A DNA stretch of 64,000 nt, taken from CAMFTQ01 sp051881615. GTDB lineage: Bacteria > Bacillota > Clostridia > Oscillospirales > Acutalibacteraceae. The notes below the pieces were generated by a model, which saw nothing but the letters and a program-made list of their open reading frames with translations, searched no databases and had not been told where the DNA came from. Position 1 is the first letter of the stretch, and the number at the start of each line of letters is the position of its first letter. Positions 44,912 to 54,037 of this stretch are shown here, one piece after another. Location of the stretch: assembly GCA_051881615.1 (NCBI GenBank), contig JBJEQF010000004.1, positions 1 to 64,000 of the forward strand, read 5' to 3'. Both the position numbers and the translations under genes were made by a program.

Positions 44912-44986
44912 GGCCCGGTGGTCAAGCGGTTAAGACACCGCCCTTTCACGGCGGTAACACGGGTTCGATTCCCGTCCGGGTCACCA
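44912..44986 (+). tRNA. tRNA-Glu (TTC)
   Basis: The 75-base cloverleaf has acceptor GGCCCGG/CCGGGTC, anticodon TTC in CCTTTCACG, T-loop TTCGATT and an encoded CCA. It lies 3 bases after the Met tRNA. Confidence 0.95.
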
Positions 44987-44993
44987 GAAATCT

Positions 44994-45081
44994 GCTGGTG
45001 TGGTGGAATAGGCAGACACAAGGGACTTAAAATCCCTCGGACTAATACTCCGTACCGGTTCAAGTCCGGTCACCAGCACCA
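44994..45081 (+). tRNA. tRNA-Leu (TAA)
   Basis: This 88-base class II tRNA has a long variable arm. The acceptor is GCTGGTG/CACCAGC, the anticodon TAA lies in ACTTAAAAT, and CCA is encoded. It is the last tRNA before the integrated element. Confidence 0.95.
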
Positions 45082-45083
45082 TA

Positions 45084-45127
45084 TCGAGTGTTCATAACGG
45101 ATTTGAGTTATGAACACTCGATTTTTT
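45084..45127 (+). terminator. Terminator after the tRNA cluster (also left edge of the element)
   Basis: TCGAGTGTTCATAAC pairs perfectly with GTTATGAACACTCGA (15 bp) around an 8-base loop, followed by TTTTTT. The left arm plus loop (45088-45106) recurs inverted at 55352-55370. Confidence 0.85.
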
Positions 45128-45183
45128 GTATTTGTTAGTTTCTTCGATATGTATGGAGCAGGTTTTGTGCCTGCTCTTTTGTT

Positions 45184-46881
45184 TTATGCGGATTTGGTTA
45201 CATATTCGACTGCAACGCCCTTTCGGGTGTCAGCCTTGTAGTTCTTTCCGCATTCGGGTATTTCAATATACCCTATAAACTTGTAATGAATCATAATTCG
45301 CTGGCTGCGGTTTTTACCGACACCCTTGGTTTCATAAACCGTTATTTTATCTATCAGTTCACGAAGCAAGGGCGCTGTCAGCTTTTTCATTTCCATAAAT
45401 CTTCGTATCGCATTTATGAAATTCTCTTTATTCTGCTGCATTGTGCCGATATTGCTTATTCTTTTCCGAAGTTCTGCAATTTTAGCTTTCAGCTCCATAC
45501 GCTCAACCTCATATTTGTGAGACAACTGCATAAACCATTCGTCCGTTACCTTACCCGAAGCGTTATCCTCGTATAGCTTTTCATAAAGTCCTGAAATCTT
45601 TTCGTTTCGGGCAACAGATTTGCGGAGTTCTTCTTCCAGATACTTCTGTTCTTTAAGAATATCCTTGTTGGTCTTTTGCGCAAGCAGTTCGGCAAAGGCT
45701 TCTTCGTCGTCCTGTAGGAATTGTGCCATTCGTCTGAGTTCAAGCATAACCACCTGTTCGATAGCGTCGGCTCGGATATAATGCCTTGTTTCGCAAGTTC
45801 CTCTTGTATCGGTTTTGTAGTTGGAGCAACTGAAATACTGTATATTCTTATTTACGGTATTCACATGCGACCATAGCTTGCTTCCGCAATCGGCACAGTA
45901 GAGCAAATCGCAAAACATATTCTTTTCGGCATTTTCCTTTTTCGGCGCTCGGCGCTTGGTTTTAGAAATTAACTTTTGCACCGCTTCAAAGATTTCACGG
46001 TCAATGATAGGCTCGTGAACATTCTTAAACACCGCCCAGTTTTCTTCGGGGTTGGGAATACGGGATTTATTTTTGAATGACTTTGAGTAGGTCTTAAAGT
46101 TAATTACATCGCCGCAGTATTCCTGCTGAGTAAGTATTTTCGCAACCGTTGTCTTTCCCCATTTGTAAGGGTTAGGCTGCGTTTTCTTACCGCCCCTCGG
46201 AAGTCCTTTGGATTGCCAATACGCCATAGGGATAAGTACCTTCTGCTCTTGCAGGATTCGGGCAATGGTTTCATTGCCCTTGCCCTCCAAACACATACGG
46301 AATATATCCTGTACCACCTGTGCGGCTTCAGCGTCTACAATCCACTTTTTCTTATTTTCGGGAGATTTCACATATCCGTATGGTGGCTGAGATAACGGCT
46401 CTCCGGCGTTTCCTCGAAGTCTGTGGGAACTCCTGACCTTGCGGCTAATGTCTCTTGCGTACATTTCGTTCATTACATTTCTGAACGGAGCAAGCTCATT
46501 TTCGCCGTCATTACTGTCCACACAGTCATTCACAGCTATAAATCGGATATTTCGGTCGGGGAAGTAGGTATCGGTATAATAACCCACCTGCAAATAATCT
46601 CTGCCGAGTCGAGACATATCTTTTACGATTATCGTACTGACATAGCCCATTTCAATATCCTCTAACATTTGCTGAAAACCGGGGCGATTAAAATTTGTGC
46701 CTGTATAACCGTCATCAACATAAAACCGTGTATTTCCGAAGCCGTTTTCTTTTGCATACTTGGTAAGCATACGCTTTTGATTTGCAACAGAATTGGAATC
46801 TCCCTCTGCGCCGTCGTCACGGGACAGGCGGCAGTATAAAGCGGTAATTCCTACATTGTCTTGTTTCTTTTTCGACTGCAT
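45184..46881 (-). CDS. Large serine recombinase (site-specific integrase)
   Basis: The 565-residue protein has an N-terminal resolvase domain with the catalytic serine in YCRLSRDD and the helix motif IIVKDMSRLGRDYLQVG, then a Recombinase domain, a zinc ribbon (LLYCADCGSKLWSH) and a coiled-coil C-terminus of the DUF4368 type. These enzymes integrate and excise clostridial transposons and ICEs. It is at the left edge of the element, next to the tRNA-Leu terminator, where attL is expected. Confidence 0.9.
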   Translation of the reverse strand: MQSKKKQDNVGITALYCRLSRDDGAEGDSNSVANQKRMLTKYAKENGFGNTRFYVDDGYTGTNFNRPGFQQMLEDIEMGYVSTIIVKDMSRLGRDYLQVGYYTDTYFPDRNIRFIAVNDCVDSNDGENELAPFRNVMNEMYARDISRKVRSSHRLRGNAGEPLSQPPYGYVKSPENKKKWIVDAEAAQVVQDIFRMCLEGKGNETIARILQEQKVLIPMAYWQSKGLPRGGKKTQPNPYKWGKTTVAKILTQQEYCGDVINFKTYSKSFKNKSRIPNPEENWAVFKNVHEPIIDREIFEAVQKLISKTKRRAPKKENAEKNMFCDLLYCADCGSKLWSHVNTVNKNIQYFSCSNYKTDTRGTCETRHYIRADAIEQVVMLELRRMAQFLQDDEEAFAELLAQKTNKDILKEQKYLEEELRKSVARNEKISGLYEKLYEDNASGKVTDEWFMQLSHKYEVERMELKAKIAELRKRISNIGTMQQNKENFINAIRRFMEMKKLTAPLLRELIDKITVYETKGVGKNRSQRIMIHYKFIGYIEIPECGKNYKADTRKGVAVEYVTKSA

Positions 46882-47109
46882 TTAGTCCTCCTTTCCGGCA
46901 GTCGAACACACATATTCTACTGCCATTTTACTCGGTGGTGATTCGTTCGTCAAATCTACGAAATCACTTGTAATAATTCTTTTGAATCGGTCTGTAATAG
47001 ACGGATTGCTTTGTATCTTTGCCGTCCGAAAAGACGAGCCTACGATATACTTGACGCCGTTTATTACATATTCGTTTTCTTGCTGTGCAAGACCACATAT
47101 AAATTTCAT
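46882..47109 (-). CDS. Small recombinase-associated hypothetical protein (75 aa)
   Basis: This 75-residue protein is encoded directly upstream of the recombinase, its stop codon touching the recombinase ATG (TAAATG). It contains VINGVKYIVGSSFR and no recognised domain. Similar small proteins precede serine recombinases in clostridial elements. A role in recombination directionality is possible but not shown. Confidence 0.6.
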   Translation of the reverse strand: MKFICGLAQQENEYVINGVKYIVGSSFRTAKIQSNPSITDRFKRIITSDFVDLTNESPPSKMAVEYVCSTAGKED

Positions 47110-47118
47110 AATATTTCC

Positions 47119-48015
47119 TTACCTTTCATCACGATTTTTCCTTGCTCTCTCACGGCGCATATAGTCATCGCCTATGAGCTTCAGGATTGCATTGTATACA
47201 TCTTTTTGGGTATAACTTTTAGGGAAGAAGCGGCGAATATCCTCAAAGGGAAAACTGATGCGTTCCTTTTGATTCGCTTTTTCTTCACTCATAATGGCGA
47301 AGATCTTATCCGCATTAAGCGTTCCCGCTTGAGATAATTTCTTCATCCGCCCTGCCTGCGAGAGTGACGGAGTGCAGTCCTCGCTCTCTATAATATTCAT
47401 CAAATTGTACTGCTCCTGCTCAGTCAGATAGGATAGCTCCACAGCAGGAGTAAGTGCGATTCGTTCCTCATCCACAAGGTCTAACAGTTCGGGGATAAGT
47501 TTGGTTAAACGGATATACCGAAACACTTGGTCACGACTTTCGTTTACTTCCTTACCAATGACCGTTGCGGTATCCGACTTTGTCGCAACTTGCGACAAGG
47601 TTAAATCTGTGCGTTTGCCTTGCTCTTTCAGTGCCTCCATCTTCATTTTGTAGGCAAAGGCTTTTTCGCTCGGAAGTATCCGTTCACGGTGCAGATTGCT
47701 GTCCACAACGGCAATCGCCGCTTCGGTGCGGTCAAGGGGATAAATTAAGGCGGGTACTTCTGTTAGTCCCGCCCTTTTACTTGCGTGTAATCTTCGGTGT
47801 CCCGATATTACTTCATATTCATCTGTGGTATTATCTTTCAGTCTTACAATTAAAGGAGAGATAATACCCTGCGACTTGATACTTTCCACAAGCTTGTCCA
47901 TATCCTCATTATCTGTGACTTTATACGGATGACCTTCAAAATCGTGTAGTTTTTCTATGGGGATACGGGCGGACTTTTTCTTTTTGCTTTCAATTGGGAT
48001 TTCATTTATTGTCAT
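47119..48015 (-). CDS. ParB/Srx-domain protein of the mobile element
   Basis: The 298-residue protein has a ParB N-terminal nuclease-like domain with EVISGHRRLHASKRAG and a following HTH region (DSNLHRERILPSEKAFAYKMKMEALKEQG in outline). It starts at 48015 (MTINEIPI) after GGAGGTTGGG; upstream in-frame codons lack a ribosome site. ParB-like proteins on ICEs help partition or replicate the excised form. No ParA partner is present here, another sign of a reduced element. Confidence 0.83.
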   Translation of the reverse strand: MTINEIPIESKKKKSARIPIEKLHDFEGHPYKVTDNEDMDKLVESIKSQGIISPLIVRLKDNTTDEYEVISGHRRLHASKRAGLTEVPALIYPLDRTEAAIAVVDSNLHRERILPSEKAFAYKMKMEALKEQGKRTDLTLSQVATKSDTATVIGKEVNESRDQVFRYIRLTKLIPELLDLVDEERIALTPAVELSYLTEQEQYNLMNIIESEDCTPSLSQAGRMKKLSQAGTLNADKIFAIMSEEKANQKERISFPFEDIRRFFPKSYTQKDVYNAILKLIGDDYMRRERARKNRDER

Positions 48016-48235
48016 CACTCCCAACCTCCTTTCTTTAATTTTTAGGTGTAGTTTTCTTGTAAAGGGTTTTAGGGATTTCTCCCTAACAAGTACTGTTTTG
48101 CGCCGATAGGAGTACAAACAGTCTGCTTGCTAAGATAATACAAGCATCCTTAGGCAAAGAGGCTGTTTTGTACGGCAACTATCAAACTGTTTGCTCGCTA
48201 CGCCTAAGTTTTCTACCTTGAATTACTCCTATCTC

Positions 48236-48595
48236 TTAATAAAAACCGTCACCGCTACCGTACACAGAACCGTCACTGCGGGAATATAATCTGTTGTATA
48301 ATCCTATGAGCCTTTTGCGGTTGGTACGGCGGAAAGATACATCAATTCCTTTTTCCCTGTAAAGGTATTGATAGTCATATTTGCGCAACAGTTTGGTGAC
48401 GGTATTGGGTGGAGTATAGTTATCTCCCACAGCACTCAAAAGGTCGGTAGCAGTACCGAGCCATTCCTTTCTTGTCTGCATATATGCTATTGTCTTATGA
48501 AGAAAAGGGTGTTCTTTAGTAAGTACGGGCATACCCGTCTGCGGTATATCCCCAAGTGCTTCGGCTACAATTCGTTCACCTTTGGTTATTTGCAT
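48236..48595 (-). CDS. Hypothetical ICE-type protein (119 aa)
   Basis: The 119-residue protein contains TATDLLSAVGDNYTPPNTV and a basic RRTNRKRLIGLYN segment that looks like a winged-helix tail of element replication proteins. I chose the ATG at 48595, eight bases after GGGAGG, over the TTG at 48601. The 220 bases between this gene and the ParB-like gene hold no feature I can support. Confidence 0.55.
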   Translation of the reverse strand: MQITKGERIVAEALGDIPQTGMPVLTKEHPFLHKTIAYMQTRKEWLGTATDLLSAVGDNYTPPNTVTKLLRKYDYQYLYREKGIDVSFRRTNRKRLIGLYNRLYSRSDGSVYGSGDGFY

Positions 48596-48597
48596 TT

Positions 48598-48915
48598 TCA
48601 ATACCTCCCTTCGGCGGGTATCTTATGATTTTTTAAGCTGTTATTCTGCTTCTTGGCAAATTCACTTGCCGCCGCCCGTCGCTCATCGCTGTACGGCTCG
48701 GTCAGGCGAAAGCAGAACCGACCTTTCGCAACCTCAAAGGAAAGACCACCGTCCTCTGTGTCATCGGTCAGTCTACACAAGTCGGGATGTTTTACCGAGT
48801 AGGCGGTCAGTCTGTTTTTGAGATCGGTGTTATAGGTGTTGACCGTAATCCACGGACTTGCTTCATCGAAAAATATCTCTGTTGTTTTCTGCGACTTTTT
48901 CAAACCTGTTTTCAT
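48598..48915 (-). CDS. Conserved ICE-associated hypothetical protein (105 aa)
   Basis: The 105-residue protein contains WITVNTYNTDLKNRL and GGLSFEVAKGRFCFRLTEPYSDE. I recognise this as a small conserved protein frequent in clostridial conjugative elements, of unknown function. It ends just before the next gene, so the two are probably co-transcribed. Confidence 0.62.
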   Translation of the reverse strand: MKTGLKKSQKTTEIFFDEASPWITVNTYNTDLKNRLTAYSVKHPDLCRLTDDTEDGGLSFEVAKGRFCFRLTEPYSDERRAAASEFAKKQNNSLKNHKIPAEGRY

Positions 48916-48971
48916 TACATCACGCTCCTTTCGAAAAATAGCTTATTTTTTCTTTGCTTTTGCAAGAGGGG

Positions 48972-49032
48972 CATTTTTGACCGATTTTTCACAGCTTATG
49001 ACCTGTGAAAAATACAGATTTTCCGTTAGAAA
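48972..49032. repeat. Nested inverted repeat, non-coding
   Basis: An inner perfect 11-bp stem ATTTTTCACAG (48984-48994) / CTGTGAAAAAT (49003-49013) sits inside an outer GGCATTT/AAATGCT pairing. The surrounding 48916-49260 stretch has no supported gene; it contains TTTTCAAAGTACAACT, whose reverse complement occurs in element leaders. Confidence 0.5.
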
Positions 49033-49289
49033 TGCTCCAAACGATGCAGACATCGTTAAACCTGTTTCTGTTTGGAAAATCCCGACTTTTACAGTTCAAG
49101 AGCCATTTTGCCGTTTTGCCCGAATATCGTTCCTGCCCCGGAATCTCACCGCAGCGTTGCCACGCTCGCTCCCGACAGGGAGGTCATCGCACAGTCATAT
49201 CCCATTCGGACGGTCATTTAGTTTTCAAAGTACAACTGGGGTGTATATGTCACGATCGTAAATTCAATTTAAGTGCCAAGAGAAAAATA

Positions 49290-49548
49290 TAAAGCCGCCA
49301 CATATCAACACTAATAATCGGCGAAAGCTTTGCTCTCGCTTCAAATCAGATGCTCATATGTGACGGCTTTGAATTATTCAAAAGACCATACTGTTTGCGT
49401 CGACTCAACTCCACCTTAAACAGTACAAAAAACAGCGGTGGCGAGTCACGGTACGCTCCCAAAGGAGAATACCGCCGGTATAGCGGACTGGTACCTGACT
49501 ATACCTCTACGAAGACATCATATTCAGTTGGATACCTCATAAGAGGTT
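49290..49548 (-). ncRNA. Candidate structured non-coding RNA
   Basis: A consensus minus-strand promoter (49554-49583) would start transcription near 49547. The transcript can form ACCTC/GAGGT, GGTA-CTCC/GGAG-TACC and TACTGTTT/AAACAGTA stems. It ends in a long hairpin with arms AAAGCCGTCACATAT (49370-49356) and ATATGTGGCGGCTTT (49305-49291), followed by ATATTTTTC, a terminator-like end. No open reading frame of note lies on the transcript. I do not recognise an RNA family. It sits downstream of the helicase/primase operon in the element. Confidence 0.55.
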
Positions 49549-49553
49549 ATTCT

Positions 49554-49583
49554 ATTATAGCATATAGAACATTTGTTTGTCAA
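49554..49583 (-). promoter_or_regulatory. Consensus promoter of the candidate ncRNA
   Basis: TTGACA, 18-base spacer, TATAAT on the minus strand: both hexamers are perfect. Confidence 0.7.
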
Positions 49584-49631
49584 GATGTTTTGACTGGATT
49601 TGAATGTTTCCATGATTTGTGGGAAAACGGT

Positions 49632-50684
49632 TTATAGTATCCTCTCAAACTCAGCAATCTTTTCTGATATCGTATCTACACCGTGTTTGTCCAAGTATTC
49701 TATGGGAGAATCACACCCTTGTAGGTGTATATCTTCACAGAACATCTCATTGTTTTTGCAGTATTGACGGCACGCAGAGAAATTAACATACGGCGGTACG
49801 AGCGGCATAATAACTTTGAAGTGTTTTTTCAATAGATCAAGCTGTCCGTTTGCAATTCTAGGTAGATACGTAGATACCACATTTGTGATCCCAAGTCCGA
49901 TTAATTTGAAATAATCCTCATACGATGATACAACTATTATGCTTTTCTTTTCGGATCGTATTGCCAAATTAAGTGAATATAGATTATTTGACCGAGTGAA
50001 CTTATCGTTGTTGGGATACTTATATAATTGCTCTTTGTCTGTGATATAATAGTCGAAACAAACTACAGTTCCACCTTCGTCTATCGTTGGAATAATGATG
50101 CTATTTCTCATTTTATCACAGTAATTTCCTTTAGAAGATTTTGTTATCAAGTTTGCTTTTTCAAGTTGTGAAATTGTATATGACTTTTGTTTAGTCATAT
50201 ATTCAATAAAGCAATTAAATGAGTTATCGTGAAAACCAATGCCAAGTTGAACTATGGTTTTTCCTTTTATGCCCCAAGCGTGTAGCTGATTGATTGCACT
50301 TTTTGCTTTACTGTTCGTTTTTAGCTGTGAATGATAGAATATTGCCGCATCACGCATTAAATTGTTTGACGAAGGCTTGATTTCAGGAAGCGTAATTCCT
50401 GCTACACTCGCAAGCTCTGAAACGGCTGCTTTGTAATCAACCTTTTTGGTTTTCATTACATACGTAATTATATCTCCGCCTAAACTACAGGCAAAACAAT
50501 AAAACGAGTTTGTTTCCGGATATACAACAAAGGATTCCAACTTGCCGCATACAGGGCATTTCCCGTGATAATTCTTACCACGTTTAAACAACTCTTGTTT
50601 TGACGAGATATAACTAACAATATCGTTTTTAGACTTAATTTCGTTGATTTCATCAGCAGATATTAAGCCTTTAGAATTAGCCAT
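49632..50684 (-). CDS. DnaG-primase-like protein with zinc finger and degenerate Toprim
   Basis: The 350-residue protein starts with a CHC2-type zinc finger (Cys43, Cys46, Cys63, Cys66; the usual His is Cys) and continues into a primase-like core. The Toprim glutamate motif, normally VVEGY, is VVSSYEDYF at 251-259, and the metal-binding DGDxAG is replaced by PLVPPYVN. Catalysis at the Toprim site is therefore unlikely. It follows the helicase gene by 18 bases as the last gene of a three-gene operon. A role in nucleic-acid binding or sensing with the helicase is possible. Confidence 0.78.
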   Translation of the reverse strand: MANSKGLISADEINEIKSKNDIVSYISSKQELFKRGKNYHGKCPVCGKLESFVVYPETNSFYCFACSLGGDIITYVMKTKKVDYKAAVSELASVAGITLPEIKPSSNNLMRDAAIFYHSQLKTNSKAKSAINQLHAWGIKGKTIVQLGIGFHDNSFNCFIEYMTKQKSYTISQLEKANLITKSSKGNYCDKMRNSIIIPTIDEGGTVVCFDYYITDKEQLYKYPNNDKFTRSNNLYSLNLAIRSEKKSIIVVSSYEDYFKLIGLGITNVVSTYLPRIANGQLDLLKKHFKVIMPLVPPYVNFSACRQYCKNNEMFCEDIHLQGCDSPIEYLDKHGVDTISEKIAEFERIL

Positions 50685-50702
50685 ATAGCATCTCCTAACC
50701 TA

Positions 50703-53700
50703 TTAAGAATTTAATCTTTCAAAAAGCTTCGTAAGTTTATTAGCCGTGATGGTTTCGTCATAATGCATACCTTCATAAGTGGGATGAAGCACAGGATATG
50801 TAGGGTGTTTTGTTTTTAATATAAAGTGGTTTTCGATTAACCATTCTATAATAGTGATTAAATCATCACGGCGAACTTGTTTAAGTTTTCCATACTCTGG
50901 AAGCTTGTCCAACCCTGCATTCGTAATGCGTTTGCTACTGGCACCACGAAGCACATCTGCTAAAATGTTTATGCCATAATAACTCTTTTCGCTGATGTGA
51001 GAGAGACATTGTAAAACGGTATAAACAATATCATTTAAATCGGTCTCTTCAAACATAACCGCTTTAACTCTTGCCTTCTTTATGACCTCGACTTGTTCAA
51101 ATTGCGACTGAGTCGTCGCAACTTGAATTTGTGTCGGTGTTTTAGCTGTTGCAGATATAAACTCTTTTGCAGGCACTGGTTCGGGATTCATCTTGAGCAT
51201 TTCGTAATAGTATTTGGGCGTAATAAATCTTCCGCATCCAGTACCATCTTTTTTATAATTGGTGCAGCCGAGGAAATAGTTATTTTCTTTTCCGGGTTTG
51301 ACAATAAGATATCCGTCTCTGCACTGATCGCATTTCAAAATTGAAAGTTTGCCAGCCTTGTATTCGTTGGTCATAAATCCACAGACCTCCGGCTCATTAG
51401 TGCAAATAAACAATCTCAGTCCGTAAGCGTTTTTATAGCGAAATTGCATAGGATAACCACAAATAGGACAAGTTTTCTTTGCAATATTATTTTGCGGTGG
51501 CTCCTCGCTCCAATTCCCACGCAGAACAACATTTTTATAATCTCGTTTTATTTCAAGTAAAAATTCGGAGGGATTTTGTTCGGGAGCAATAAAATAAACG
51601 CGATTTTTAGTTCTTGTCATTGCAACGTAAAACAAGCGGCGTTCTTCTGCATAATCAATGGAGCGATCACCTTTGATTACAAACGCAAGAACGGGATCAT
51701 CTTCAATTTTTGAAGGAAAACCATATGTTTCGTTGCGCCCATTTACAACTATAACATTATCATATCCCAAACCTTTTGAGGCGTGGGCAGTCATAAATGT
51801 AATATTAAGTTTCGGATATTTTACGCTCTTGAGTTTGCTTCCTCGATTAATGTATTCAAACAAACCCGATTTTTCTAATTTATCGCCGTCAAACCCAAAT
51901 CTTCCGAGCAACAGGATAGAAGAATCTTCGGATTTCCCTTCCTTCTTGTTAAATTCAATGATCTGTTCGAGCGCAACTTCAACAGCGTGTGCAATTGCGT
52001 AATTTGCACCGCTTTTATTATCGGCATTCAGTTTTTTGGGGCTTCCATCATAAGTATAGATAATGACAGGATCGACGATGTTTTTAGGAGACTTTAATTC
52101 TTTTGAAATTTGTGCTTCGTTTTTCTGAATGAAGTTGCCGGCAATATCAATTACTTCCTGCGAATTACGATATGTCTTTACGATTTTCAAAAGTTTTGCA
52201 TATCCCATCTTCTCTTCAAACTTCGTAAAGAGCGTTATGTCGGAACCGCTAAACGCATAAATTGATTGCCAATCATCACCGACAGCAATTATCTTAGCGT
52301 CGGTAACTTCCGACAAGGCTGTTACTAAATCAAATCTTTGCCGAGAAATGTCCTGATACTCATCTACAATAATATACTTGAAATCAAGTTTTCTTTTCAT
52401 TTCCTTGACTTCTCGGAGAATCCGTGCAGATTCATTTATCATATCCTCAAAGTCAACGGCATTATTTTCCTTCAGATAACGCTCATATTCCAAATAGCAA
52501 TCATTGCAAATATCCAAGAAAAGTCTTGTACGCACATTTTGTGTAGAATGATACATACGGCTGAATTCATCCGCAGTAAAGCCGTTTGTTTTGAAGTTCG
52601 TAATAAAGCGACAAATCAAATTGACAAGTTTTCTTATGTAACGGTTTTCTTCGGTGGATACGAGTTTTTCCATTACCTCTTTATTTGAGCGGTGATGTAA
52701 CTCAAAACCGTTATTTTCAAGTTCTTCCTGTAAATGCTCTAAAAGCGATTTTCGATCGGAATACTGTGAGAAGGTATAAATGAGTTTCGTACCGTGCTGC
52801 CTGTGCAGATTAATTTTGTCATTTATAGCTTTTTTATATGCTTCAAGCTGATCGTCACTAAAGCGATCGTTTTTGCCGTCTTGCGTAATACCAAAATGCT
52901 CAATATAGGCAACTTTATCACCCTGCCGAATAATAAAGTCAGGAGTATATGGCTTTTTAGAAAAAAGAATATCATACTTGTACATTGGCTCATATTCATA
53001 GTCAATGTTATTCAAATACAAGAAATTTGCAATTTCCACCTCTTGATGAGAGCGCATTACTTCACTTTGAATTGTTACAGATTTTTTTGTACGAATATCA
53101 ATAACTTGTTGCTTAAACTCGTTGAGATCGCTTCGCATTGTAGCAAAATTCGACTTTGCGATTTTATTGAAGAAACTATTGAGATCTTCACCTTCATACG
53201 GAGCATCAAAGTACGAAGCAAAAAACATAATCAAGTTGTTTACAAGACTTTCATTCTTCAATATAGAGCTTTTGAAATAATCCTGTAAAACAAAGTATAA
53301 CTTTGAAGAATCAACAATATTAAGTTTTTCCGATGACTGTTTTCTCAATATAGCATTACCGGTTGAATGGAACGTGGCAATCGGGCAATCTATCGCCAAA
53401 TCTCGATTCAACTTGTCCCGAAGTTCTTGAACAGCTTTATTTGTGAAAGAAACAACAAGAATTTGAGAAGGTTCTATACCTTTTTTCTCAACCAAATATT
53501 TAACCTTTGCCGCAACAGTAGTAGTTTTGCCTGCACCTGCACCGGCAATAACGAGACAATAATCCTCGTCTGTTAGTATAACACGACGCTGATCTTCATC
53601 CAATTTGATTTGGGGATCGACCTCACGAAGAATATTATCCAAATAGTGTTGTTCTTCGGTCATTGCACGGCGAATAAAAGACTCATTATGCTCGTCCACA

Positions 53701-54011
53701 AGAGCTTCAAAATTTATGTATTTTGATAATGTGCCTTCGACAACAGAAAGTGAAAGACCATTGTTTTTGCAGAAAGCATCTAACAATCGGCTACTTTGAA
53801 GCACGCCAAAATACTCAACGATTTTCTTTCCGTCGAGCAGCCTTGCACGATATTCACTTTTTGAAACATAGCGGTTTTGTGATAATATGGCATCCATATA
53901 AGCCTTTAAGTCCCACAAATTTTGACATTCGGGATTCTCAAATGACATATTATCCGTGACGTTATTTGCTATCGTTTCTTTCTTTTTAAAGAGTTTAGAA
54001 AACAATCCCAT
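50703..54011 (-). CDS. UvrD-family helicase with inserted PD-(D/E)XK-like domain and RQC-like tail
   Basis: The 1102-residue protein is a superfamily 1 helicase. Walker A is AGAGAGKTTT (156-165), Walker B IVDEYQDISRQ, then DDWQSIYAFSG, TAHASKGLGYDNV and LFYVAMTRTKNR. Between motifs Ia and II lies an insert with E-x-E (about 324-326), YTPDF (355-359) and YIEHFG (370-375), matching a PD-(D/E)XK nuclease fold with His for Lys. The C-terminus has two zinc ribbons (CPICGYPM..., CDQCRDGYL...) and an RQC-like winged helix. I chose ATG 54011 after GAAAGG. It could be a defence or element-maintenance enzyme. Confidence 0.85.
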   Translation of the reverse strand: MGLFSKLFKKKETIANNVTDNMSFENPECQNLWDLKAYMDAILSQNRYVSKSEYRARLLDGKKIVEYFGVLQSSRLLDAFCKNNGLSLSVVEGTLSKYINFEALVDEHNESFIRRAMTEEQHYLDNILREVDPQIKLDEDQRRVILTDEDYCLVIAGAGAGKTTTVAAKVKYLVEKKGIEPSQILVVSFTNKAVQELRDKLNRDLAIDCPIATFHSTGNAILRKQSSEKLNIVDSSKLYFVLQDYFKSSILKNESLVNNLIMFFASYFDAPYEGEDLNSFFNKIAKSNFATMRSDLNEFKQQVIDIRTKKSVTIQSEVMRSHQEVEIANFLYLNNIDYEYEPMYKYDILFSKKPYTPDFIIRQGDKVAYIEHFGITQDGKNDRFSDDQLEAYKKAINDKINLHRQHGTKLIYTFSQYSDRKSLLEHLQEELENNGFELHHRSNKEVMEKLVSTEENRYIRKLVNLICRFITNFKTNGFTADEFSRMYHSTQNVRTRLFLDICNDCYLEYERYLKENNAVDFEDMINESARILREVKEMKRKLDFKYIIVDEYQDISRQRFDLVTALSEVTDAKIIAVGDDWQSIYAFSGSDITLFTKFEEKMGYAKLLKIVKTYRNSQEVIDIAGNFIQKNEAQISKELKSPKNIVDPVIIYTYDGSPKKLNADNKSGANYAIAHAVEVALEQIIEFNKKEGKSEDSSILLLGRFGFDGDKLEKSGLFEYINRGSKLKSVKYPKLNITFMTAHASKGLGYDNVIVVNGRNETYGFPSKIEDDPVLAFVIKGDRSIDYAEERRLFYVAMTRTKNRVYFIAPEQNPSEFLLEIKRDYKNVVLRGNWSEEPPQNNIAKKTCPICGYPMQFRYKNAYGLRLFICTNEPEVCGFMTNEYKAGKLSILKCDQCRDGYLIVKPGKENNYFLGCTNYKKDGTGCGRFITPKYYYEMLKMNPEPVPAKEFISATAKTPTQIQVATTQSQFEQVEVIKKARVKAVMFEETDLNDIVYTVLQCLSHISEKSYYGINILADVLRGASSKRITNAGLDKLPEYGKLKQVRRDDLITIIEWLIENHFILKTKHPTYPVLHPTYEGMHYDETITANKLTKLFERLNS

Positions 54012-54037
54012 ATATATGCCTTTCTTCTCAAACAATA

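Noticed and set aside
49420..49500. A T-box leader, because of GGTGGCGAGTCACGGTACG-like sequence.
   Set aside because: The strict T-box motif is not present and no aminoacyl-tRNA synthetase or amino-acid gene follows on either strand.
48836..49637. Plus-strand ORFs in the 48.8-49.6 kb gap.
   Set aside because: They lack ribosome sites, have Cys/Phe/Arg-rich non-protein-like composition, and overlap palindromes and the candidate ncRNA.
49632..54035. A Gabija (GajA/GajB) system.
   Set aside because: GajA is an OLD-type ATPase with an active Toprim domain. The neighbour here is a primase-like zinc-finger protein without an ATPase domain and with a dead Toprim site, and the helicase carries extra domains.
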